A stretch of 64,000 bases of DNA from Deinococcus marmoris (GCF_001949125.1 NZ_MSTI01000028.1:42362-106361), one strand, 5' to 3'. Shown: positions 42,504 through 53,235, counted from the stretch's first letter. A program made the numbers and translations. Notes: generated by a model not told the origin, from the sequence alone.

Positions 42504-43544
42504 GTGAGGCTGTCAGAAGATATTGGAATCGATCTGGGAACGGCGACGTTTCTGATCTACACGAAAAGCCGGGGACTGGTGTTGCAGGAACCCAGCGTGA
42601 TCGCCATGACCCGCGACAGCAAGCAGGTGCGCGCGGTGGGCGAGGAAGCGTACCGCATGATCGGGCGCACCCCCGGCGGCATCGTGGCGGTGCGGCCCAT
42701 CAAGGACGGCGTGATTGCCGACGAGGGCCTGACCGAGAAGATGATCACCATGTTCCTGGCCAAAGTGCAGGGCAACGCCGGGCGGCTGTTCGGCTTTAAG
42801 CCGCAGATGATGGTGGGCGTGCCCAGCAGTGTCAGCGACGTGGAGCGCCGGGCGGTGCTGCGGGCGGCCCTGAACGCCAACGCCAAACGCGCCTTTCTGA
42901 TCGAGGAACCGCTGGCGGCGGCCATCGGCGCGGGTCTCAAGGTCACCGAGCCGCTGGGCAGCATGGTGGTGGACATCGGCGGGGGCAGCAGCGACGTGGC
43001 TGTGATCTCGCTGGGCGGCATCGTGGTCAGCGAGTCCATGCGCGTGGCGGGCAACGAGTTCGACGAGAGCATCATCCGCTACGTGCGCCGCAAGGAAAAC
43101 GTATTGATCGGCGAGCGCACCGCCGAGGAGATCAAGGTCAAGGTGGGGGCGGCCATGCTGCTCAACGACTCCGAGAATCTGGTGGCCGAGGTGCGCGGGC
43201 GGGATCTGATCAACGGTCTGCCCCGCACCATCAGCCTGGACAGCCGCGACGTGGTGGAGGCTCTGGCCGAACCCGTAACCCGCATCGTGGAGGGCGTCAA
43301 GCGCGTGCTGGAAATCACCCCGCCCGAACTGGTCAGCGACATCATCGACCGGGGCATCGTGATGACCGGCGGCGGCAGCCTGCTAAGAAATTTCGACGAA
43401 CTGCTGCGCCAGACCACTGGCATCCCTGTCTCCGTGGCCGAGAACGCCGTGGAGGCCGTGGCCGTCGGCACCGGCATGGCGCTGGACATGCTTTCCGTGC
43501 TGGGCGACAGTCTGGTCTCCAGCGACTATTACCTGCGCCGCTGA
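42504..43544 (+). CDS. mreB: rod shape-determining protein MreB
   Basis: A 346-residue bacterial actin. Phosphate-binding loops IGIDLGTATFLIYTK at the N-terminus and VVDIGGGSSDVAVISLGG near residue 155, the adenosine motif IVMTGGGSLLRN near 290, and RPIKDGVIAD near 70. It organises lateral wall synthesis, so the organism may be rod-shaped, which some Deinococcus species are. GTG start with GGAGGGG 7 nt upstream. mreC/mreD are not next to it. Confidence 0.93.
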   Translation: MRLSEDIGIDLGTATFLIYTKSRGLVLQEPSVIAMTRDSKQVRAVGEEAYRMIGRTPGGIVAVRPIKDGVIADEGLTEKMITMFLAKVQGNAGRLFGFKPQMMVGVPSSVSDVERRAVLRAALNANAKRAFLIEEPLAAAIGAGLKVTEPLGSMVVDIGGGSSDVAVISLGGIVVSESMRVAGNEFDESIIRYVRRKENVLIGERTAEEIKVKVGAAMLLNDSENLVAEVRGRDLINGLPRTISLDSRDVVEALAEPVTRIVEGVKRVLEITPPELVSDIIDRGIVMTGGGSLLRNFDELLRQTTGIPVSVAENAVEAVAVGTGMALDMLSVLGDSLVSSDYYLRR

Positions 43545-43551
43545 ATAGGGT

Positions 43552-43579
43552 TGTGGGCTGTGGGTTGTAGGGTGTGGGA
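43552..43579. repeat. heptamer array (TGTGGGN)4
   Basis: TGTGGGC-TGTGGGT, then TGTAGGG-TGTGGGA, followed by AAAAG. The same array occurs at 44104, also followed by AAAAG. Confidence 0.7.
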
Positions 43580-43667
43580 AAAGACAAATACCCGGCTTAC
43601 GGTGCGTGCCAGGCGGTCTTTTTCCATCATCCATCACCCGTCCCCCATCACCCTCAAGGAGTTCCCC

Positions 43668-44096
43668 ATGCAACCCATACTGATTCAGGAGGTCATGAAG
43701 ACCCTCCCGCACCGCTTTCCCTTTCTGCTGGTGGACCGCGTGCTGAGCGTTGAAAACGGTGAGGTCCACGCCATCAAAAATGTGAGCGTGAACGAGCCGT
43801 TCTTCACCGGTCACTTCCCCACCGAACCCGTGATGCCCGGTGTGCTGATTACTGAAGCGCTGGCCCAGGCCAGTTTCTTCTGCATGCATGAGGCGCTGGA
43901 ACCCGGCACCATCGGCTATCTGGCGGGCATCGACGGCGCACGATTCAAGCGCAAGGTCATTCCCGGCGATACCATGCACCTGTACGCCAAGCTGGAATTC
44001 ATGCGCCGGGGCCTGGGCAAGACCACCTGCCGCGCGGAAGTGGACGGGCAGGTGGCGGCGCAGGCCACGATCCTGTTCGCGGTGGGCAAGGGGTGA
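43668..44096 (+). CDS. fabZ: 3-hydroxyacyl-ACP dehydratase
   Basis: A 142-residue hot-dog-fold dehydratase completing the fatty-acid cycle. LPHRFPFLLVDRV and the catalytic pair in GHFPTEPVMPGVLITEALAQ (His and Glu). Typical length. AAGGAG 8 nt before ATG. It stands apart from the main fab cluster, next to envelope genes, as is common for fabZ. Confidence 0.95.
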   Translation: MQPILIQEVMKTLPHRFPFLLVDRVLSVENGEVHAIKNVSVNEPFFTGHFPTEPVMPGVLITEALAQASFFCMHEALEPGTIGYLAGIDGARFKRKVIPGDTMHLYAKLEFMRRGLGKTTCRAEVDGQVAAQATILFAVGKG

Positions 44097-44103
44097 GGAT
44101 GGC

Positions 44104-44131
44104 TGTGGGCTGTGGGGTGTGGGATGTGGGA
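44104..44131. repeat. heptamer array (TGTGGGN)4
   Basis: TGTGGGC-TGTGGGG, then TGTGGGA-TGTGGGA, and AAAAG. A complementary degenerate array (CAACCCA-CACCCTG) follows at 44171-44190. Confidence 0.7.
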
Positions 44132-44214
44132 AAAGCGCAGCCTGGGCTGGCTGCCCCCGCAAAAGCTCCTGCAACCCACACCCTGCAATCCATAGCCCGC
44201 GCCGCAGGCGAGCA

Positions 44215-45360
44215 ATGACCCGCCTGACCCGCGCCGTGACCGCCGAGCTGATTCCGCCGCTGCTGGCGGGCACGCTGCTGTTCACGGCGGTCCTCAGCTT
44301 CGGCTACTTCTTCATCTCCAGCCAGTGGCTGACGGGCGTTCCAGTCGCGCTGATCGGGCGCTGGATCGCCCTTCAGATGCCGGACACGCTGGTCAAGGTC
44401 TTTCCGATGGCCGTGGTCCTCATGACCGTGGTGGCCTTCGGGCGCATGAGTACCGAGCGCGAGCTGGTGGCGGTGCAGTCGGGGGGCATCAGCCTGGGGC
44501 GGGTGGCGCGGCCTGCCTGGGTGGTGGCCGCACTGGTCACGGCGCTGGCGGTCTGGCTGAGCCTGTGGGTGGCCCCGCGCGCCAACGTGGAGTCGCGCGG
44601 GCTGTACTGGGACGCCCTGACGGGGGCGGGACTGTCGCAACTGGTGGGCAAGACGGTGGACCTGGGCGCGGGTCTGACATTGGCGATGGCCGGGTACGAC
44701 GCGCCCTCCCGTGAGTTGCGCGGCGTGCGGGTGGAAAAGTGGCTGCCGGATGGGCAAAGGCGCGCCACCCTGATCTTTGCCGATGCGGGGACCTTCGAGA
44801 ACAACGTGATCTCGCTACGCGGTTACAGCGTCTACACCGTGGATTATGCGGCGGCGGCGCAACTCTCCGCTGTGCCGGAAAATGATCCGCTGGCCTTCCG
44901 CGCGGCGGTGCAGAACGTGTTTCCCAGCGTGGTGATCCCCGAGAAGGCCAGCGACACGCTGAACGTGGATACCGGGCTGTCGCGCAAGCAGACCCTGGCC
45001 ACCTACGCCGACGCCATCGGGGCGGACGCGCAGGGCTGGCCGGAACTGATCACTTCATTGACCGCTCCTGGTGTGAAACCCGCCGAACGGCAGGCGGCGC
45101 GGCTGAACCTGAATCGCAAGCTGGCGCTGCCCTTTGGGAATCTGGTGCTGGCGCTGGCCGCCCTGCCCTTTGCCCTGCGCTTCGGGCGCACGCTGGGCGT
45201 CAGCCTGGGGATCGCGCTGCTGATCGCGGTGGCCTATTACCTGCTGTTCTTCGTCGGCCTGACGGTGGCGGCGGCCATGCCTGCCTTTCCAGAACTGGGC
45301 GCGTGGCTGGCGAATATCGTCTTCGCCGGGGCCGGGCTGTGGCTGCTGAGGCGAGCGTGA
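44215..45360 (+). CDS. LptF/LptG-family permease
   Basis: A 381-residue membrane protein of the YjgP/YjgQ family. Helices 1-3 near the N-terminus (LLAGTLLFTAVLSFGYFF and onward), a large extracytoplasmic beta-rich domain (residues about 120-270), then three C-terminal helices. In Proteobacteria such proteins extract LPS as LptB2FG. Deinococcus lacks classical LPS, so the cargo here must be another envelope lipid, perhaps the glycolipid made by the next gene. No LptB ATPase is adjacent. It overlaps the next gene by 4 nt. Confidence 0.85.
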   Translation: MTRLTRAVTAELIPPLLAGTLLFTAVLSFGYFFISSQWLTGVPVALIGRWIALQMPDTLVKVFPMAVVLMTVVAFGRMSTERELVAVQSGGISLGRVARPAWVVAALVTALAVWLSLWVAPRANVESRGLYWDALTGAGLSQLVGKTVDLGAGLTLAMAGYDAPSRELRGVRVEKWLPDGQRRATLIFADAGTFENNVISLRGYSVYTVDYAAAAQLSAVPENDPLAFRAAVQNVFPSVVIPEKASDTLNVDTGLSRKQTLATYADAIGADAQGWPELITSLTAPGVKPAERQAARLNLNRKLALPFGNLVLALAALPFALRFGRTLGVSLGIALLIAVAYYLLFFVGLTVAAAMPAFPELGAWLANIVFAGAGLWLLRRA

Positions 45361-46493
45361 CCGACAAGAACATGACAGATAGGGCAGAGCTGCGGGCGTT
45401 GATTCTGTCGGCCTCCTTCGGCAGCGGGCACCATCAGGCCAACGACGCGCTGGATCAGGCGCTGCGGGCGTCAGGCGTGAACCTGAACGCCCGCCACGCC
45501 GACTTTCTGGCCTACCTGAATCCCTTCGAGCGGGCCGTGACTGCCGGAACCTATGACCTGTGGCTGCGATACGCCCCCGCCATGTACAAGGCGTTCTACG
45601 ACTGGACCGACTCCGAGACCGAGCCGAAGGCGTTGACCGGAACCTTCGGCTGGCTGGGCCTGCGCGGCATGACCCGCGACGTGCGGGAGATGGTTCCCGA
45701 AGTCGTCGTCGGCTCGTATCCCACCACCGTCGCGCTGTCCAACACCGCCCGCAAGCGGCTGGGCGTGGATTTCCTGAACGCGCTGATCGTCACCGATTAC
45801 CGCGTTCATCACCACTGGGCGCGGCCCGAGGCCGAATTGCTGCTGGTGGCCACCGAGGAAGCCCGCGAGCAGATGGCCCGCTGGAAGATTCCGGCAGGCA
45901 GCGTGGAGGTCACGGGCATTCCCATCGGCCCGGCCTACCGCGCGCTGATCGGGGCCGACAAGACAGCGTTGCGCCTGAAACACGGTCTGGACCCGGCCCT
46001 GCCCCTGATTCTGATCTCAGGCGGCGGCACGGGCACTTACCGCGCGCTGAAGCCCGTCCTGAACGAACTCTCGGCGCTGGGGCGGCGTGTGCAGGTGCTG
46101 GTGCTGGCCGGGGCCAGGGGCCGGGGCGTGCAGCGGGTGGGCGGGGCGACGGTGCATCAACTGGGCCACACCGACGATTTTCCTGAACTGCTGGCCGCCT
46201 CCGATCTGGTGGTGGGCAAGGCGGGCGGCCTGACCGTGGCCGAGTCCACCACGCTGGGCATCCCGCAGGTCATTTACGAGCCGATTCCTGGTCAGGAGGA
46301 ACACAACGCCGACTATCTGGAACGCCACGGCGCGGCCCTGTGGGCGCGGAAACTGAACGAACTGCGCCCCGCCGTCCTGCGCGCCCTGGACGAGAGCGAG
46401 AATGCCCGCATGGGTCACTGCGCCCGCATGATCAGCGTGCCGGACGCGGCGGATAAGGTGGCGGCGGCGCTGCTGAAGCGGCTGGGGCGGTGA
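45357..46493 (+). CDS. glycolipid glycosyltransferase, MGDG synthase-like
   Basis: A 378-residue GT28-family enzyme. The N-terminal acceptor domain starts LILSASFGSGHHQAND, as in monogalactosyl-diacylglycerol synthase and UgtP. The donor domain has LILISGGGTGTYRALK and AASDLVVGKAGGLTVAEST. It should transfer a sugar to diacylglycerol. GTG start overlapping the upstream stop (GTGA); an ATG 15 nt later is possible. It lies between a lipid permease and a deacetylase, suggesting an envelope glycolipid pathway. Confidence 0.88.
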   Translation: MTDKNMTDRAELRALILSASFGSGHHQANDALDQALRASGVNLNARHADFLAYLNPFERAVTAGTYDLWLRYAPAMYKAFYDWTDSETEPKALTGTFGWLGLRGMTRDVREMVPEVVVGSYPTTVALSNTARKRLGVDFLNALIVTDYRVHHHWARPEAELLLVATEEAREQMARWKIPAGSVEVTGIPIGPAYRALIGADKTALRLKHGLDPALPLILISGGGTGTYRALKPVLNELSALGRRVQVLVLAGARGRGVQRVGGATVHQLGHTDDFPELLAASDLVVGKAGGLTVAESTTLGIPQVIYEPIPGQEEHNADYLERHGAALWARKLNELRPAVLRALDESENARMGHCARMISVPDAADKVAAALLKRLGR

Positions 46494-47776
46494 GGAGGCC
46501 TGGAAGTTCAAGGGTCAGAGGCTCTGAGTCTGATGGCTCTTTTTCCATCAACCGTCAACCGTCAACCATCAACCGTCTGCTCCTTCCCCTCGCCGCCCTG
46601 ACTGCCTACCTGATCCTTCCCGCCCTGGCCGTGCAATTCGCCAACATCGGCCTGCTACGAGAGGGCAGCCGCAGAAAGCGTGAGCTGGCGCTGACCTTCG
46701 ATGACGGGCCGGACCCGCTGACCACGCCCGCCGTGCTGGACGCCTTGCGAGATGTTGGGGCGCGGGCCACCTTCTTCGTCGTTGCGGGCCGGGCCGAGGC
46801 GCATCCGCAGTTGATCGCCCGCATGCTGGCCGAGGGACATGAGGTGGCTACCCACGCCGAGAGACACGTCCACGCCTGGATTCGCACGCCCTGGGGTGGA
46901 TTTCTGGATGTGGTGCGGGCGGTGCGGCGGGTGGCGAAAGTAACGGGGCAGCCGGTCAGATACCACCGTCCACCCCACGGCGCGTACACCCTGGCAACCG
47001 TGCTGGGCCAGCGGGCGGCAGGCGTGCGCGGCGTCCACTGGAGCGTGGAGGGTCAGGACTGGCGCGCGAGCCTGACGCCGCAAGGGCTGCGAGATCGGCT
47101 GCTCCTGCGTGCTGGCCCCGGCTCCATCGTCGTCCTGCACGACGCCGGGCCGGGAGCGGTGAACACGGTGCCGATGCTGCCGGGGCTGTTGCGGGAATGG
47201 AAGGCGCGTGGCTATACCTTCAAAACCGTCTCCGAGTTGGAGGGGGGGACACCCGTCGATTCGGCAGCACTGCGGCGGCGGGCCTTCATCGCTGTGGACG
47301 GCGTGTTTGATCGGCTGGGCCGCATCCAGCCGACGGCGGGCCGGGCCGACAACCTCTTCCGCACGGGCGCTTCGGCCTTTCCGCTGACAGGCGTCAGGCT
47401 GGCCGACGGCACCCCGGTTCCGAAGGGTGCGCCATGTGCCGAGTTCCATGTCAACAATCCGCTGATGGTGGACCTGGGGATCAACCGCCCCGCCATCCGG
47501 CAGGCGCAGCGGGATTACCGGCTGGTGGCCGACGACTTGTTGCACCGCCCGGACCTGCGGGGCGCGCAGTACGTCTTCTGCCTGAGTGCGGTCTCCCCGT
47601 TGATGGCCGTCATGGGCTTCGAGACCTACGATCTGCCCCCCGCCGATGCCCGTCGCCTGCAATTCTGGGCGCATGTGATGCGCTGGGGCTACACGGGCGC
47701 ACCCAGAGTGGCCGAGCCGAGGCTGAGCATCCTGAGCCGGGCAGCCTTCCTGGCGCAATACGGGGACCGTGGATAG
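46490..47776 (+). CDS. polysaccharide deacetylase with YkoP-like tail
   Basis: A 428-residue protein. After about 30 residues comes a membrane anchor (LLLPLAALTAYLILPALAVQ), then a NodB domain with the metal motif LTFDDGPDP, THAERHVHAW and RPPHGAYT. The C-terminal 150 residues resemble the YkoP-like domain of unknown function. A GTG start overlapping the upstream stop fits the operon; the heptamer repeat at 46545 is then translated as SINRQPSTINR. A start after the repeat would need a rare codon. Likely acts on cell-surface glycans. Confidence 0.85.
   Translation: MRRPGSSRVRGSESDGSFSINRQPSTINRLLLPLAALTAYLILPALAVQFANIGLLREGSRRKRELALTFDDGPDPLTTPAVLDALRDVGARATFFVVAGRAEAHPQLIARMLAEGHEVATHAERHVHAWIRTPWGGFLDVVRAVRRVAKVTGQPVRYHRPPHGAYTLATVLGQRAAGVRGVHWSVEGQDWRASLTPQGLRDRLLLRAGPGSIVVLHDAGPGAVNTVPMLPGLLREWKARGYTFKTVSELEGGTPVDSAALRRRAFIAVDGVFDRLGRIQPTAGRADNLFRTGASAFPLTGVRLADGTPVPKGAPCAEFHVNNPLMVDLGINRPAIRQAQRDYRLVADDLLHRPDLRGAQYVFCLSAVSPLMAVMGFETYDLPPADARRLQFWAHVMRWGYTGAPRVAEPRLSILSRAAFLAQYGDRG
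46545..46575. repeat. heptamer array (NTCAACC)4
   Basis: ATCAACC-GTCAACC, then GTCAACC-ATCAACC, preceded by TTTTTCC as the related array at 43625. It lies inside the deacetylase frame. Confidence 0.7.
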
Positions 47777-47905
47777 TGCGGGGCACGCGGTTTTCTGGCG
47801 GTTGATCGTCCTCTCTGCCCAGGCCAAAGCTGTGGCTGCACTGATCTCTCTCGTTCCGTATGCCCCAGAATGCCCACAACATCGGTTCCCGAAGCCAGAT
47901 CGCGG

Positions 47906-48415
47906 TTAACCCGGCGTCGCGGCCAGAGCCACATGCTCACGCCACAGAGACAGGGCGCTGACCGCCAGGATCACAGCCAGCGGGAGCGGCACGTCGCCCA
48001 GGTCCATCCGCAAATCCGTGCCGCTCGAATAGCCGCCAAAGCGCCCGCGCACCTCGCCCGCATAGTGGCGCAGATTGAGGTCCAGGCCATCGGTAAAGCG
48101 CCCGTAGCGGCCCACTGCCCCGTCCTCTGTAAATTCCAGTCGGGCGTCTATGCCGTCCACGCCGCCCAGATGCAGGTGCAGTTCCCCCGCCAGAACCTCG
48201 GCGCGCAGGTCAAAGCCGCGTGTGAAGCTGCCCACCCGGCCCTCCAGTCCATCGGCAGCCAATGAAACTACGATGTCCTGCCCCGCCGTGAAGCTGCCGA
48301 CGCGTCCGCTCAGGCGCTGACCGTCCCAGGTGGCGTGCAAGTCCAGGCCCCCCGCGATGTTGCCCAGGCGTCCGCGCAGCGTTGTCTGTGGGGCTGTGTC
48401 CGGCATGACCGTCAT
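47906..48415 (-). CDS. solenoid-like repeat protein with C-terminal anchor
   Basis: A 169-residue protein built of about six repeats of 21-22 residues with the pattern G-R-x-G-x-F-T-x-G-x-D-L, as in GRVGSFTAGQDI, GRVGSFTRGFDL, GRYGRFTDGLDL and GRFGGYSSGTDL. Each unit looks like two short strands, so a small beta-solenoid is likely. The C-terminus has one hydrophobic helix (PLPLAVILAVSALSLW). I do not recognise the family. Leaderless start: TAACAT, 6 nt, ATG 48415. Confidence 0.65.
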   Translation of the reverse strand: MTVMPDTAPQTTLRGRLGNIAGGLDLHATWDGQRLSGRVGSFTAGQDIVVSLAADGLEGRVGSFTRGFDLRAEVLAGELHLHLGGVDGIDARLEFTEDGAVGRYGRFTDGLDLNLRHYAGEVRGRFGGYSSGTDLRMDLGDVPLPLAVILAVSALSLWREHVALAATPG

Positions 48416-48460
48416 GGCTGGATGTTAAACCGGGCGGTCTCTCAAAAGCCTGACGGCTGA

Positions 48461-48595
48461 TACGGATTCCGTCTGTTTCGCGCAGGAATCGGGACAGCGC
48501 CGATTCATTCACTCCACGCCCGGAACCCGTTTTTCTCGTACTCGCTTCGCTCAGATTTCCAGGTGTTTCCAACCCCCTCCAATCGGAGGCCGTCT
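48461..48595. mobile_element. MITE-like repeat, copy 1
   Basis: Begins TACGGATTCCGTCTGTTTCG and ends near AATCGGAGGCCGT. The first 75 bp match the repeat at 62773-62944 almost exactly, including CCGGAACCCGTTTTTCTC. The ends form imperfect inverted repeats. No open frame inside. Confidence 0.75.
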
Positions 48596-48617
48596 GACGG
48601 CAGGTATGCTTCCCGGC

Positions 48618-49208
48618 ATGTCTCGATTAGACGCGCAGGTGGAGTTCCTGCTGACCTGTGACCGTCTCAAGGCCGTGACGCGCACCACCCTGCTGCACAG
48701 CGGCGAGCGGGCCGAGAACAGCGCCGAGCATTCCTGGCATCTGGCGCTGATGGCCCTGACGCTGGGGGAATACGCGCCGCCCGGCACGAATCTGAACCGG
48801 GTGATGGAACTGCTGGTTGTGCATGATCTGGTAGAGGTCTACGCCGGAGACGTGCATTTCGATCAGTCTGAAGCCAGCAAGGAGCAGCAGACCCAGCGCG
48901 AGGCCGAGGCGGCGGCGCGGCTGTTTGGTCAGCTTCCGCCGGACCAGCGCGAGATGTTCGGGGCTGCGTGGCAGGAGTTCGAGGCCCGGCAGAGTCCCGA
49001 AGCCCGCTTCGCGCGTGCCCTGGACGCCTTGCAGCCGATGTTGCTGACCTGGGGGCCGGGCGGAATCGGCTCGGCGGCACACCCCGAATTGACCCTGGGG
49101 CGTTTGCTGGCGCTCAAGCATCCGGCACTGAAGGATTTTCCAGAGCTGTGGGAGCTGGCCCAGCAGACGGCAGCGCGGGCGGTGAAGGCGGGCATCATGC
49201 CTGAATAG
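48618..49208 (+). CDS. HD-domain 5'-nucleotidase-like hydrolase
   Basis: A 196-residue HD phosphohydrolase of the YfbR type. Metal-binding residues in ENSAEHSWHLALMAL (the EHS-H pattern) and LVVHDLVEVYAGD (the HD pair). It probably dephosphorylates deoxynucleoside monophosphates. Leaderless start: TATGCT, 7 nt, ATG 48618. Confidence 0.88.
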   Translation: MSRLDAQVEFLLTCDRLKAVTRTTLLHSGERAENSAEHSWHLALMALTLGEYAPPGTNLNRVMELLVVHDLVEVYAGDVHFDQSEASKEQQTQREAEAAARLFGQLPPDQREMFGAAWQEFEARQSPEARFARALDALQPMLLTWGPGGIGSAAHPELTLGRLLALKHPALKDFPELWELAQQTAARAVKAGIMPE

Positions 49209-49213
49209 ATACG

Positions 49214-49243
49214 AAAGGGCGGCCTCCAGTGTTTGGAAGCCGC
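49214..49243. terminator. bidirectional terminator
   Basis: GGCGGCCTCCAGTG / GGAAGCCGCC stem between the convergent HD hydrolase and E2 genes. Confidence 0.7.
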
Positions 49244-49259
49244 CTCAGACTGGCTGTGT

Positions 49260-50567
<1,308 letters not shown>

Positions 50568-50622
50568 AGTGTCTGTAGTTATAGCGCCCAGGGGTTGTGA
50601 CTGGGGTGGGAACGGCGGGAGT

Positions 50623-51060
50623 TCAGGTTTTCGCTTTCTTCGGAGACTTGGCCTTTTTCACGCCGTTCAGGGCCACGGCCTGCTGAATCAGCGCTTTAAA
50701 AGCGTCCCCATCCACCTCTTCCCCCTCGTGAATATCGATGGCGCGGCGCGTGTTGCCCTCCAGGCTGGCGTTGAAGATCCGGGCCGGATCGTCCAGCGAC
50801 GCACCTTTGGCGAAGGTCAGTTTGACGGCCCCCTTGTACGTCTCGCCCGTGCAGATGACGCCGTCATGCTCCCAGACGGGCGTGCCGTCCCACTTCCACG
50901 TCTCGGTCACGTCCGGGTCGGCCTCCAGAATCAGCCCGCGCATCCGGCCCAGGATTTCGCCGCGCCAGTCCCCGAGGCTGGCAATCTTCTCCGAGATGAG
51001 TTCCGATGCCGACTGGTCCGCGCCTATGTTCTGGTCCGCCCTCACGTCTGACTGGCTCAT
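50623..51060 (-). CDS. DUF1801 protein
   Basis: A 145-residue cytoplasmic protein of the YdhG/DUF1801 family, with [20 protein letters not shown] and the characteristic [20 protein letters not shown]. Function not established. The C-terminus has a lysine-rich tail ([11 protein letters not shown]). AAGGGGA before the ATG. Confidence 0.85.
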   Translation of the reverse strand: MSQSDVRADQNIGADQSASELISEKIASLGDWRGEILGRMRGLILEADPDVTETWKWDGTPVWEHDGVICTGETYKGAVKLTFAKGASLDDPARIFNASLEGNTRRAIDIHEGEEVDGDAFKALIQQAVALNGVKKAKSPKKAKT

Positions 51061-51213
51061 GTTTCCCCTTCACAGGCTGCGAATGTGCAGGATGGAGTGC
51101 GGTCAAGGCCCCGCCAAACTGAGGCGGGAATTCATTCCATTGCCCTGCCTTCCTGGCCCCGCGTTCACCTGTTTTCCAGCCCATTCTAGTTCGCAGCCCC
51201 CATACTGTGTGCC

Positions 51214-52323
51214 ATGCTGCGAATAGAAGCCGCCGAAATCATGATCGTCCGCCTGCCGCTGAAATTCCGGTTCGAGACCAGTTTCGGCGTGCAGACCGCC
51301 CGCACGGTGCCGCTGCTGGTGCTTCACGGCGACGGTGTACAGGGCGTCTCCGAGGGCACGATGGAAGTGGCCCCGATGTACCGCGAGGAAACCCTGGCCG
51401 GGGCGCTGGATCTGGTGCGGAATATCTTTCTGCCGCGCATCCTGGGCAAAACGTTTGCTAACCCGGAGGAGCTGAACGACGCGCTGGGCGCGTTCCGGGG
51501 CAACAAGATGGCCCGCGCGATGGTAGAGATGGCGGCCTGGGATTTATGGGCGCGGATGCTGAATGTGCCGCTGGGCACGCTGCTGGGCGGGCGCAAAACC
51601 CAGGTGGAGGTAGGTGTCAGCCTGGGCATTCAGGCCGATGAGGCTGCCACCGTGGACGCCGTGCGCCGCCATGTCGAGCAGGGCTACCGCCGCATTAAAC
51701 TCAAGATCAAGCCCGGCTGGGACGAGGCCCCGGTGCGCGCCACCCGCGAGGCGTTCCCCGACATCCGCCTGACGGTGGATGCCAACAGCGCCTACACGCT
51801 GGCCGATTCGGTGCGGCTGCGGGCGCTGGACCAGTACAAGATGACCTATATCGAACAGCCGCTGGCCTGGGACGATCTGATTGATCACGCCACGCTGCAA
51901 ACCCGCCTCCAGACGCCGCTGTGCCTGGACGAGAGCATCGCCAGCGCGGCGGATGCCCGCAAAGCGTTGGCCATCGGCGCAGGCGGCGTCATCAACCTGA
52001 AAGTGGCCCGTGTGGGCGGTCTGGCGGAAGCCCGCCGCGTGCATGACGTGGCGCAGGCGTTCGGTGCCCCCGTGTGGTGCGGAGGCATGCTGGAGGGCGG
52101 CGTGGGCCGGGCGCACAACATCCACCTGTCTACCCTGCCCAATTTCACGCTGCCGGGGGATACCTCCAGCGCCAGCCGCTACTGGGAGACCGACATCATC
52201 AACGAACCGCTGGAAGCCGTGGACGGCCTGATGCCTGTGCCGGAAGGTCCCGGAATTGGCGTGACCCTAAACCGCGATTTCATCGAGAGCGTGGCCGAGC
52301 TGACGGAGGAACACCGCCCTTGA
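51214..52323 (+). CDS. N-acylamino-acid racemase / OSB synthase family
   Basis: A 369-residue enolase-superfamily enzyme. Acid-base Lys in [11 protein letters not shown] (K-x-K near residue 165), metal ligands in [14 protein letters not shown] and CLDESI, and the second Lys in [10 protein letters not shown]. Deinococcus members racemise N-acyl amino acids. The adjacent GNAT gene fits the pathway where D-amino acids are N-succinylated, racemised and released as L-forms. The start lies 5 nt after TACTGT, so probably leaderless. Confidence 0.92.
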   Translation: MLRIEAAEIMIVRLPLKFRFETSFGVQTARTVPLLVLHGDGVQGVSEGTMEVAPMYREETLAGALDLVRNIFLPRILGKTFANPEELNDALGAFRGNKMARAMVEMAAWDLWARMLNVPLGTLLGGRKTQVEVGVSLGIQADEAATVDAVRRHVEQGYRRIKLKIKPGWDEAPVRATREAFPDIRLTVDANSAYTLADSVRLRALDQYKMTYIEQPLAWDDLIDHATLQTRLQTPLCLDESIASAADARKALAIGAGGVINLKVARVGGLAEARRVHDVAQAFGAPVWCGGMLEGGVGRAHNIHLSTLPNFTLPGDTSSASRYWETDIINEPLEAVDGLMPVPEGPGIGVTLNRDFIESVAELTEEHRP

Positions 52324-53165
52324 GCGCTGCCTCCGGCCCCGTTCCAGAAGCCCCGCTCCCGAAACGCCCCTACGTGATCCGCGACGTGACCGATCCCTGG
52401 GCCATGCGCGGCCTGGAGGGGGTGCAGGTGGACGCCTGGGGCTACCCGGACCGCGAGGTGCTGCCCAGCAGCATGTTCCGCATCAGCTCGGTGTGCGGCG
52501 GCGTGGTGCTGGGCGCGTACGCGGCAGACGCGCCCGAAGGCGGGCCGCAGCTTCCCTTTGGGCTGGCCTACGGCTTTCCGGCGCTGGTGGGCGGGCAACT
52601 GTGGCACCACTCGCACCTGCTAGCGGTCCACCCCGACTGGCGCGGCAGCGGGCTGGCGGTGGCCCTCAAGTACGCGCAGCGTGAGCGGGTGCTGGCGCAG
52701 GGCATACAGCGCATGACCTGGACCTTCGACCCGCTGATCGCCCGCAACGCCCGCCTGAATCTGGGCAAGCTGGGCGCGCGGGCCGTGTCTTACCATCCCG
52801 ACTGGTACGCGATGGGCGACGATCCGGCCACCGCCTTTCCCGCAGACCGATTGATGATCGAATGGGATCTGTCTCAGCCCCGCGCCGCCCATCCACCCCC
52901 CGCCCCAGACGGCGAGGTGGTGCTGGCCGCTGTGCCGGAGGGCGAGGAACCGGACGCGCCGAGGTTGAATCTGAATGACCCGCAAGTGCTGGCCGAGGTT
53001 CCCCGCAAGGCCGAGCTGATGAACGAGGCGCTGCGCCTCGGCTGGCGGCTGGCGCTGCGCGAGGTGCTGGGCGAGTACATGGGGCGCGGCTACGTGGTCA
53101 CGGACGTGGCCGCCGATGGCGAGCGGGTGTATTACGTGCTGACGAGGGACCCTCAGACCGCCTGA
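52320..53165 (+). CDS. GNAT-family acyltransferase (COG3375-like)
   Basis: A 281-residue predicted N-acyltransferase. The acyl-CoA-binding part includes [20 protein letters not shown] (R/Q-x-x-G-x-G variant: RGSGLA near residue 120) and the [17 protein letters not shown] strand-helix conserved in COG3375. TTG start overlapping the racemase stop by 4 nt (GAGG upstream), so the pair is co-translated. It probably makes the N-acyl substrate of the racemase. Confidence 0.88.
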   Translation: MSAASGPVPEAPLPKRPYVIRDVTDPWAMRGLEGVQVDAWGYPDREVLPSSMFRISSVCGGVVLGAYAADAPEGGPQLPFGLAYGFPALVGGQLWHHSHLLAVHPDWRGSGLAVALKYAQRERVLAQGIQRMTWTFDPLIARNARLNLGKLGARAVSYHPDWYAMGDDPATAFPADRLMIEWDLSQPRAAHPPPAPDGEVVLAAVPEGEEPDAPRLNLNDPQVLAEVPRKAELMNEALRLGWRLALREVLGEYMGRGYVVTDVAADGERVYYVLTRDPQTA

Positions 53166-53235
53166 CCGCAGGATGCCCCGCGTCTTGACGGTTAGACATT
53201 CAGGCATCTTCTGGCACACCACCACCCAAACTGTG

